DNA of 8,227 nt from contig JBDRHL010000247.1 of NCBI GenBank assembly GCA_043816955.1, positions 1 through 8,227 of the forward strand, written 5' to 3'. A model generated the notes under the pieces. It searched no databases. It saw nothing but the letters and a program-made list of their open reading frames with translations, and was not told the origin of the DNA. The stretch is from JBDRHL01 sp043816955. GTDB lineage: Bacteria > Planctomycetota > Phycisphaerae > Sedimentisphaerales > CAYZTY01. Of this stretch, positions 1-5,635 are shown in pieces. Within the stretch, counting starts at the first letter, position 1; the number at the start of each line of letters is the position of its first letter. Position numbers and translations under genes: made by a program.

Positions 1-1
1 G

Positions 2-259
2 TTTGAGGAGGTCAGCTACAAAGTTACCGACTTCAAGAGAGACTACGGCGATCGGATCTCTGTGCTCGGAGGCATTGGCATTGATGAGTTGGCCCGGCTA
101 TCGGAAGAGAAGCTTCGCCGATATGTCCGTGATGTATTGGAAGTGTGTGCTCCCAGTGGCGGCTATGCGATAGGATCGGGCAATTGTTTTACCCCGTATA
201 TACCGATTCAAAACTATATGGCCATGCTCGACGAGGCCGAAGCCTACTCGTATGCTTGA
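2..259 (+). CDS. Uroporphyrinogen decarboxylase (URO-D) superfamily protein, C-terminal fragment
   Basis: This is the last 85 codons of a gene that begins left of the window; the frame is open from base 2 to the TGA at 257-259. The C-terminal motif GGYAIGSGNC followed by TPYIPIQNYMAMLDEA matches the end of URO-D-superfamily barrels, whose usual form is roughly GGGYILGSGN...PxENxxAM. In anaerobes the superfamily includes true HemE, corrinoid/coenzyme M methyltransferases (MtaA, CmuA types) and many paralogues of unknown function. A heme-synthesis role is unlikely beside a catabolic cluster, but the fragment lacks the catalytic part, so the subfamily cannot be decided. The gene runs convergently towards the - strand cluster with only 25 bp between the two stop codons. 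The family call is fairly secure; the function is open. Confidence 0.8.
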   Translation, partial: FEEVSYKVTDFKRDYGDRISVLGGIGIDELARLSEEKLRRYVRDVLEVCAPSGGYAIGSGNCFTPYIPIQNYMAMLDEAEAYSYA

Positions 260-268
260 AAGGCCTTT
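259..268. other. 10-bp palindrome between convergent genes
   Basis: The perfect palindrome AAAGGCCTTT starts at the last base of the URO-D stop codon and lies in the 25-bp gap between the two convergent genes. It has no room for a loop and no adjacent T-tract on either strand, so it is not a convincing intrinsic terminator. No other termination signal is visible in the gap. Confidence 0.3.
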
Positions 269-284
269 GGGCAATTAATATCAG

Positions 285-1610
285 TCATGGCAGATAGATT
301 TGTTCAGGGGTTTCTTTCAATAGTTTGTATGCAGTTTCAATTGCTGTGTCAACTGTATATTGGCCTCGTTTTATTCTCCTGGTCAAAGCCTTTGCAAGTT
401 CTGCTCGGACCAGTTTGGACTTCGCGTAAAGCCAATCAACACAATAAGCATCGGAGAAGAATCCTATTTGCTTATTGGTCGGCAGCATATCCAGTCTTTC
501 GTCTATGATCTGAGCGATGCTGTACGGGAAAAAGTTGTGCCACCAATATGCGGCAAGGCTCAGGTTAGGCAACTCGCGGCAGAGAGTACACATAGCCTGG
601 TTGGCATGTTTGCTCGCGAGAAAACACTGGAATCGCACTTTCGGATATCTTGAAATAATTTCGCCGAGATGTTTAATCGCAGCTTGGTTAAGCCTGCTGT
701 CCGTTTCAAACGGCAACGCCTGAGCACCAAGTGAAAACTGAAGCACAAAACCCGGATTTGACTTTTCCAATTCCTGCAGAAATGCTTCAAAAAGATAAGA
801 GGCATATACATCCCGCTCATATGAGCGGGCATTTTGTCTGTTATCAATGGCTTTTTGCATATCTTCGTCCGATACAACCATGTAATTAATGTCGGTAGAA
901 ACATGTTGTGCGGTCGCGACAACCTCGTCAAAGGGGATGGCCTTGCAATAATGTGCCATGGCTTCTTTGACATGCGAAACTGTTTTAATTTGTCTTTTTA
1001 CATTGTTTCGTTTTGATATGGTAACAGGCAGCGGCCTGACGGGTTTGTCAAACTGCCATGCATACTCCAATTCATACAAAGGTGCATCGAATACTCCCCA
1101 TTGATTACGCATGAAAAATGCCCATTCCAGGGCATAAAACATAATATCATCATAACTACCGTTGCCTCGTAAGGGCAACTCCGTACTCACTTTTATGACG
1201 TTGGCTCTGGAGAGGATTTCTCTGGGCCGGCTTTTTTCAGAACTTTTGTTGCATATTCTTTCATCAAGTTTATGCCAGTTTTCCAATGTGATCGGTTCAT
1301 CCCAGTTATACAAATCAGAAAGTATAATCCGCATCAGCCAAAAACAGGAAGTGTTTTGAATGTGCTCAAGGTAAGCAATGGCCTCTTCGATGCGCGACGT
1401 TTTTTCCTGTTCGTCAGGCTCATTAGAAAGTCTTGCCCCGCTGGGACAGCCGGCACAGTAGAGATCGCTTATTACCATGTGATAGAGCATGATATCGTGC
1501 AGCCCACGTGCCGACAGATGCGACGTATCAAGGTGTGTATGCACATCAATGGCTGGTATGTCATTGATCTTTTCAGTCAAAACCTTAAAAATACCATTTT
1601 GTGCCGTCAT
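285..1610 (-). CDS. Uronate isomerase-like amidohydrolase (divergent UxaC family)
   Basis: Predicted cytoplasmic protein of 441 aa, last gene of the cluster. It resembles uronate isomerase (COG1904), an amidohydrolase-superfamily TIM barrel that interconverts uronates and keto-uronates. Visible support: the strand-1 metal motif DVHTHL (H24, H26), the aromatic segment AAYWWHNFFP (about 353-362) that resembles the WW region of UxaC, and a late FFSDAY segment with D387 in the place of the strand-8 metal-binding Asp. Differences from classical UxaC: the Asp-x-Arg motif (TDSR type) reads D-A-Y, and the QLHxGA segment reads QFSLGA (291-296), so the His and Arg usual there are absent. Length is slightly below the typical 465-475 aa. 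The ATG is well fixed: GGAGGA lies 5 nt upstream and overlaps the end of the kinase gene, which suggests translational coupling. It may isomerise or hydrolyse an unusual sugar acid rather than glucuronate; the exact substrate is unknown. Confidence 0.7.
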   Translation of the reverse strand: MTAQNGIFKVLTEKINDIPAIDVHTHLDTSHLSARGLHDIMLYHMVISDLYCAGCPSGARLSNEPDEQEKTSRIEEAIAYLEHIQNTSCFWLMRIILSDLYNWDEPITLENWHKLDERICNKSSEKSRPREILSRANVIKVSTELPLRGNGSYDDIMFYALEWAFFMRNQWGVFDAPLYELEYAWQFDKPVRPLPVTISKRNNVKRQIKTVSHVKEAMAHYCKAIPFDEVVATAQHVSTDINYMVVSDEDMQKAIDNRQNARSYERDVYASYLFEAFLQELEKSNPGFVLQFSLGAQALPFETDSRLNQAAIKHLGEIISRYPKVRFQCFLASKHANQAMCTLCRELPNLSLAAYWWHNFFPYSIAQIIDERLDMLPTNKQIGFFSDAYCVDWLYAKSKLVRAELAKALTRRIKRGQYTVDTAIETAYKLLKETPEQIYLP

Positions 1611-1612
1611 TA

Positions 1613-2536
1613 TTATCCTCCGTGTGATACTTGATTTTGAATAAAAGAATGCAATTTATGCACGGTAGGTATGCCATCACGGCCGCCAACCTTTGTGGCA
1701 CACAAAGCCGCGGCGGCAGAAGCAAAATGTGCAGCTTCAATCGCAGTTTGCCCGCGAGCAATAGCCAGAGCATAGGCACCGTGGAATACGTCACCACAAC
1801 CAGTTGTGTCTAACACGTCGACCTTAAATGCAGGTAGTTCAAACAATCCATCGGCTGCTAGCCCGGCACATCCGTTTTTACCGCATGTTATAATAATGGT
1901 TTGATCGGGTGAAATCTTTAATGCTTCGAGCATTTGTTGCACATCTGTTTTACCAGTATAGTCGGCTGCAAAGTCCTCTGATACAACAATATGAGAAGAA
2001 AAAGTGAATAATTGCCGAACATGCGGTTCATTTTGTTCTACGTCCACTACCACTGGTATGCAGTGCTGAGCGGCGACCTTTGCTGTTTCTACGCCTGCCA
2101 TGCCGGCTTCATGATCAATTAACACTACAGCCGTATTGTCGAACCAGTTCTTATCGGGAAACTCAGAAGAAAACGGATATTGCACATTTTGCCTTGTCCA
2201 AAAAACATTACGCTGGCCGTCGGCGCTATCAATATAAACGAACGCAATGACCGGCTCGGCATTTTCTGCTCGAATAACAAATGAAGTATCTACGCCCTCT
2301 TTTTCAAGTGCCTCAATCGCTCGCCTAGCCATATCGGAATTTCCCAGCTTGCCGGCAAAACGCACACTGCCTCCCAGCCGTGCTACCGCAGTCACTGCGG
2401 TTCCAACAAGTCCGCCATCATAAATAGAAAGACTTTGCAAAGGCTTTTTTGCTCCTTTAGCAGGCCAGTTTCGAAGCGTGCCTACAAAATCAACCGCAAC
2501 AGCGCCAAGGCCCAAAACATCAATTCGATTGGTCAT
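1613..2536 (-). CDS. PfkB-family carbohydrate kinase (ribokinase-like)
   Basis: Complete 307-aa protein, a normal length for the PfkB/ribokinase family, which phosphorylates a sugar, sugar acid or nucleoside with ATP in the cytoplasm. The N-terminal beta strand carries DVLGLGAVAVDF (about 6-17). The first PfkB signature, with a GG pair and a following ARLGG...GKLGN stretch, spans about 41-66. The C-terminal signature DTTGCGDVFHGAYA (243-256) holds the anion-hole glycines and the catalytic base D249. The start is supported by GGTGA 6 nt upstream (2543-2547). It follows the aldolase gene after 34 nt and is coupled to the amidohydrolase gene. Substrate cannot be read from sequence. Next to an aldolase and a RuBisCO-like protein it most likely makes the phosphorylated substrate for one of them (inference). 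In known D-apiose pathways the corresponding kinase (OiaK) is, as I recall, not of the PfkB type, so this is not simply that cassette. Confidence 0.88.
   Translation of the reverse strand: MTNRIDVLGLGAVAVDFVGTLRNWPAKGAKKPLQSLSIYDGGLVGTAVTAVARLGGSVRFAGKLGNSDMARRAIEALEKEGVDTSFVIRAENAEPVIAFVYIDSADGQRNVFWTRQNVQYPFSSEFPDKNWFDNTAVVLIDHEAGMAGVETAKVAAQHCIPVVVDVEQNEPHVRQLFTFSSHIVVSEDFAADYTGKTDVQQMLEALKISPDQTIIITCGKNGCAGLAADGLFELPAFKVDVLDTTGCGDVFHGAYALAIARGQTAIEAAHFASAAAALCATKVGGRDGIPTVHKLHSFIQNQVSHGG
1616..1621 (-). promoter_or_regulatory. Ribosome binding site of the uronate isomerase-like gene, inside the kinase gene end
   Basis: GGAGGA lies 5 nt before the ATG at 1608-1610 and forms the last two sense codons of the upstream kinase gene. 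The kinase stop (1613-1615) and this start are separated by only 2 nt, the arrangement expected for coupled translation. It fixes the start of the downstream gene. Confidence 0.75.
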
Positions 2537-2570
2537 TCTACATCACCGTCATCGCAATAAAACCTGCTCT

Positions 2571-3614
2571 TTAAAGTTTTGCGTATCCGAAAGCATCAAG
2601 ATAGCGCTTGATCTGCTCTTTTACTCTTGCTACGTATGCGTCACGTCTGAGAGTTTCTGCAACTATATTGAGCTTAGGATTCAACTGCCCCTGACATTTA
2701 TCTTCTATATATTCAGCTTCGAGAAATCGTCTGCCAAGGATTCCTATCTTAACCATTTTTTTAATTTGCCGGCGATCATACATGTTTCCGATATTCTCCA
2801 GCACAAAATCACCCACAGCCTGGCCTCCAACCACTGCCAAAAGGGTAAAGACGTTTACTTTTATAATACCGTCGGAGGCAAGGCTGTATAAATCTTCATT
2901 TTTAAGGCAACTTGTGCCGTGGAGCACCAATATTTTGCCAAGAACTTTGGATATCTCTCTTGCACGATGGCCGTGATAGTGTTTATCAGCGGTTGTGGCA
3001 CGGTGCTCTGTGCCGAGGTTGGCGACTATCAGGTCGACGCCGGTCCGGGAAACAAACTTTTCGGCCTGTTCTACGGTGGTTATCTCATTTTTGGCGTCTG
3101 TGCCTGCTTCGGCGATTTCATCCACACAGCCCTCGACCAGAACTTTATCGCCGAGTTGCTCCACATATTCGGCCGTCATCCTCATGTTTTCCTCAAAAGG
3201 CTTTTCAGATGCGTCATACATTACTGTCGCAAATTTATCTGCGTAATTGTAAAGGGCATCGGCGTCGAGCCAGGGAAAGGCATGGTCCAAATGCAGCATC
3301 ACACGAAGATTTCGATAGGGACTTTCCTCTGACAAAAGCATATCAACATCATCGAAGATGGCCCTTAGCCCCAGCTTGGGATTTTTTACAGTGGTATAGA
3401 GATTCATCCCTCCACGCGGCGGGTAATTAACCGAAAATCCCAGGACCACAGGCAGGTTTGGTTTGCCCAGTTCGGTCGACTTTTCGTAAGTGCCTTTTAA
3501 TATGGATTCTGTTGTCCTTTGGTCGTCTGTGCAAAAGGTGCCTATGCAGGTACCAGCCTCGGCAGCTTCCTGATAAATCTCTTTAACTTGCTGTGATTGT
3601 GTAATTAAAGGCAT
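2571..3614 (-). CDS. Class II fructose-bisphosphate aldolase-like protein
   Basis: Complete 347-aa protein related to class II (zinc-dependent) aldolases of the FbaA/GatY/KbaY group, which cleave a ketose phosphate into dihydroxyacetone phosphate and an aldehyde, or the reverse. Visible landmarks: HLDHAF with catalytic-type D110 and metal-type H111; VMYDASEKPFEENM (131-144), matching the family's MIDGSxxPFEEN; VEGCVDE (160-166), resembling the VEAELG region; VDLIVANLGTEH with metal-type H204; LHGTSCL with metal-type H232; and KVNVFT (252-257), resembling the KINVxT phosphate-binding strand. The usual LHGGSG phosphate loop is changed to LHGTSC, and the ELGxxGG segment is also altered, so the substrate may differ from fructose bisphosphate. 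AAGGA lies 10 nt before the ATG. The upstream gap to the RuBisCO-like gene is the longest in the cluster (94 nt). Family call is confident; substrate is unknown. Confidence 0.85.
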   Translation of the reverse strand: MPLITQSQQVKEIYQEAAEAGTCIGTFCTDDQRTTESILKGTYEKSTELGKPNLPVVLGFSVNYPPRGGMNLYTTVKNPKLGLRAIFDDVDMLLSEESPYRNLRVMLHLDHAFPWLDADALYNYADKFATVMYDASEKPFEENMRMTAEYVEQLGDKVLVEGCVDEIAEAGTDAKNEITTVEQAEKFVSRTGVDLIVANLGTEHRATTADKHYHGHRAREISKVLGKILVLHGTSCLKNEDLYSLASDGIIKVNVFTLLAVVGGQAVGDFVLENIGNMYDRRQIKKMVKIGILGRRFLEAEYIEDKCQGQLNPKLNIVAETLRRDAYVARVKEQIKRYLDAFGYAKL

Positions 3615-3708
3615 AAATCAGCTTTCCTTCTTATTGAACAGACCGATTTTAACAGGTTGATCTGCTTAAGTTTTTCATGAACCTGCGAACAGGCGTATTG
3701 TCGCAGCC
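3615..3708 (-). other. Intergenic gap with small alternative hairpins
   Basis: This 94-bp gap between the RuBisCO-like and aldolase genes is the only non-coding stretch above 40 bp in the cluster. It holds AACAGG at 3651-3656 and again at 3688-3693, with AACCTG at 3680-3685 between them. The middle copy could pair with either flank: a 4-bp stem with a 4-nt loop (3682-3693), or a 6-bp stem with the distal copy (3653-3658). No T-tract follows, so it is not a clear terminator; a weak RNA-processing or attenuation element is possible. No promoter was recognised. Confidence 0.3.
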
Positions 3709-5121
3709 TTAAAGTTCGTATCGCTGAGTAAGTGCCACAGCCAACTCCTCAAGTCCGTTTGCCTTGGCATACGATTTTAGGCTTTGAGCTGTAACTGACT
3801 CAGCATTTTCAAATACGTTATCCTTAAAAACATGTAATGCTTGCCGCATTGCTTTGGCACCGATCGCAGGGTCATAATGCCCACGACTGTTCTTTATGTT
3901 ATTTATAGCCGAACCTGCAAGGAAAAGATAGTTTTTCACACTGCCGCACTTACCGATATCAAGCAGGTTTCGTATTATATTCCCCTGGTCGAGTCCGCCT
4001 GCTCTTGCAATCATGACCGCAGGCTTTCCAGCCATAGGTTTTGTGAGTATTTCTTCGCATTTTCGCCATTCCAGTCCGAACGGGCGTAATAATCCTATGC
4101 CTTGCGTTAAAGGCGCAGTCTGCCTTATATCCACACCATCAAGCCTGGCGAACATATCCAGCACTTCACGATATATATGGCGTGTACGAGTCGTAATGCC
4201 ACCGTTATGGCCATATATGGCAGGCGGCTGGGCAAGGTTTCTTGTAAATTCCCTGACCATGCGAACAGCACCTTCGCAGTAGTATTCGCTGAACATAACT
4301 CCATTAACACCGACATCAAGTACCCTTTTAAGCGTCTCTATTATGAGGTGAGGTGGCGAAGTTATATGAGGCGCGAAAATAACTCCCCTGCCGGCCCTGT
4401 TTGCCATTGCCCGCCTGACAGCCTCAAGAGCATGTTTTGCCCTGGCTGAAACTGGCGCAAAATTTACGCCCGGCAGGAAGTTCTCGTCTTCCTTGATGAA
4501 CATAAATAACGGATCTGCAGCAGCCTGGTAAACTATCTGTGCTTCCTGCTCGGCTGTAATGCCGGTGCAGGGTTTTAATATAGTTCCAAACGCAATTTCG
4601 TCCCCGAAGTCAGTCAACTTTCTCAACCCTTCGGCGCCGTAAGCCGGGCCGGGAAATTTAGCCAAAGTTTCGTCACTCATTGCGACATCAACGAGCTTTG
4701 CATCCCTGTTCTCGCGCAAGGCAAAAACGCCCGCTCCGCCGACGATATGCAATATATCGGTTGAATACAGATTTCCGCTTCCGTTGTGCAGCATTTTCAG
4801 AGGATATGTTATTCTGACCACGCCGTAGCGCTGCTGTCTGTCAAATGCCGTGCTGTCAATAACCCTGCCGGTACATTGATCGAGCAGTGATCCCTTTTCA
4901 GGATGCCGGATGCCGCTGGTCATATGGTAGCAGATTTCCCTGCCTGCCTGGTCAATGGTAATGCTGTTGCTCCAGATAAAATAAGAGGCGGTGATACTGT
5001 CTGACAGATCAGGCCGGGCCATTTGTGACAGCGCGTTATAGACGGCGTTTCGAATGACCTCTTCCCGCACATCGAGATCGACCGTAATCGTATCCATTAT
5101 TTCAGAGCTTAAAATAGCCAT
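3709..5121 (-). CDS. RuBisCO-like protein (form IV large-subunit homologue)
   Basis: Complete 470-aa homologue of the RuBisCO large subunit. The N-terminal domain carries VRITYPLKML and the segment up to PGPAYGAEG (about 158-165), typical of RuBisCO-like proteins. The barrel carries FGTILKPCTG (K183, position of spinach K175; C185 replaces K177) and FIKEDEN, in which K210, D212 and E213 match the carbamylated Lys/Asp/Glu metal site K201-D203-E204. YGHNGG gives H305 for H294, with N306 replacing R295. Loop-6 K334 and H327 have no evident counterpart (DIRQTAPLTQG, 331-341), and ARAGG replaces SGG at S379. CO2 fixation is therefore very unlikely. Known RuBisCO-like enzymes act as DK-MTP-1P enolase, MTRu-1P isomerases, or 3-oxo-isoapionate-4-phosphate decarboxylase/transcarboxylase (OiaC, OiaX); the sugar context favours the last type of chemistry (inference). 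The frame stays open to 5346, but AAGGTGG 6 nt before the ATG at 5121 and the preceding gene's end fix the start. It follows the lipoyl gene by 22 nt. Confidence 0.88.
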   Translation of the reverse strand: MAILSSEIMDTITVDLDVREEVIRNAVYNALSQMARPDLSDSITASYFIWSNSITIDQAGREICYHMTSGIRHPEKGSLLDQCTGRVIDSTAFDRQQRYGVVRITYPLKMLHNGSGNLYSTDILHIVGGAGVFALRENRDAKLVDVAMSDETLAKFPGPAYGAEGLRKLTDFGDEIAFGTILKPCTGITAEQEAQIVYQAAADPLFMFIKEDENFLPGVNFAPVSARAKHALEAVRRAMANRAGRGVIFAPHITSPPHLIIETLKRVLDVGVNGVMFSEYYCEGAVRMVREFTRNLAQPPAIYGHNGGITTRTRHIYREVLDMFARLDGVDIRQTAPLTQGIGLLRPFGLEWRKCEEILTKPMAGKPAVMIARAGGLDQGNIIRNLLDIGKCGSVKNYLFLAGSAINNIKNSRGHYDPAIGAKAMRQALHVFKDNVFENAESVTAQSLKSYAKANGLEELAVALTQRYEL

Positions 5122-5127
5122 GAATTT

Positions 5128-5134
5128 CCACCTT
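5128..5134 (-). promoter_or_regulatory. Ribosome binding site of the RuBisCO-like gene
   Basis: AAGGTGG ends 6 nt before the ATG at 5119-5121 and lies in the 22-nt gap after the lipoyl-protein stop codon. It rules out the longer reading of the RuBisCO-like frame, which would overlap the lipoyl gene by some 200 bp. Confidence 0.75.
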
Positions 5135-5143
5135 GCTTTTCGA

Positions 5144-5629
5144 TTACCTGAGTTTTTCAATATCCGATGACTCGATCCTGCCGTTAGGGCCGCTGCCTGT
5201 AACCTTTGTAATATCAACACCAAGTTTTTCGGCGAGTTTGCGTGCTCTTGGCGATATTTTAACGCCACGGCTCTTATCCTGAACCAGCGAAAATTCCTGT
5301 TCAGCGGAGGTCTGCTCCTGTTGTGTGCAAGCTCGAGTTTCTTCACTCTTGTTTTCGTTTAACCACTCCGATGGGATATGCTCATTGACATCGCCAATTA
5401 TCGCTATCGTTTGCTGTACCTGCACAGTTTCGCCGTCGGCGGCAACTATCCTGCAAATTATGCCATCGTACGGACTTTCAAAATCAAAGGTGGTTTTATC
5501 ACTTTCGAGTTCAAGAAGTACATCGCCTGTTTTTACCTTATCACCTTCCTTAACTTTCCATGCGATAATAGTACCTTTCTCCATCGTAGCGTCTAAAGAT
5601 GGCATTTTTATTTGTTTGAGCACAGACAT
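5144..5629 (-). CDS. Lipoyl / E3-binding-domain protein: truncated E2 without acyltransferase domain
   Basis: Predicted 161-aa protein made of the two mobile parts of a 2-oxoacid dehydrogenase E2. The lipoyl domain (about 3-79) has the ESDKTTFDF turn, with K45 as lipoylation site. A polar, Glu/Gln/Ser-rich linker (about 80-122) follows, then a peripheral-subunit-binding domain (about 123-161: KISPRARKLAEKLGVD, TKVTGSGPNGRI) that in E2 proteins docks E1 or E3. The roughly 230-aa CoA-acyltransferase domain that always follows in catalytic E2 chains is absent: a stop comes right after DIEKLR, and 22 nt later the RuBisCO-like gene starts. It therefore resembles E3BP/protein X-like or swinging-arm-only proteins. 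It presumably accepts the acyl group from the E1 encoded just upstream. The start is uncertain: ATG at 5629 lies only 1 nt from AGGAG, whereas GTG at codon 3 (5623) has a good 7-nt spacing. Confidence 0.85.
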   Translation of the reverse strand: MSVLKQIKMPSLDATMEKGTIIAWKVKEGDKVKTGDVLLELESDKTTFDFESPYDGIICRIVAADGETVQVQQTIAIIGDVNEHIPSEWLNENKSEETRACTQQEQTSAEQEFSLVQDKSRGVKISPRARKLAEKLGVDITKVTGSGPNGRIESSDIEKLR

Positions 5630-5635
5630 TCTCCT
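5630..5635 (-). promoter_or_regulatory. Shine-Dalgarno overlapping the E1-beta stop codon
   Basis: AGGAGA overlaps the TAG stop of the E1-beta gene (5634-5636). It sits 1 nt (counting AGGAG) before ATG 5629, too close for normal initiation, but 7 nt before the in-frame GTG at 5621-5623. The site couples translation of the lipoyl protein to E1-beta and makes GTG a serious candidate for the real start. Confidence 0.6.

Noticed and set aside
259..284. Bidirectional intrinsic terminator between the convergent genes
   Set aside because: The palindrome has no loop and no T-tract on either side.
560..973. 137-codon open frame on the - strand
   Set aside because: It lies wholly inside the uronate-isomerase-like gene in another frame and resembles no protein family.
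2912..3430. Long + strand open frames opposite the aldolase gene
   Set aside because: They are antisense shadows of a clearly conserved aldolase sequence and have no family resemblance.
5122..5143. Frameshifted remnant of an E2 catalytic domain after the lipoyl protein
   Set aside because: Only 22 nt separate the stop and the next start, and the following frame encodes a RuBisCO-like protein; no acyltransferase motif (HxxxDG type) is seen.
5122..5346. N-terminal extension of 75 codons on the RuBisCO-like reading frame
   Set aside because: It overlaps the end of the lipoyl protein gene, has basic low-conservation residues unlike RuBisCO N-termini, and the AAGGTGG site fixes the start at 5121.
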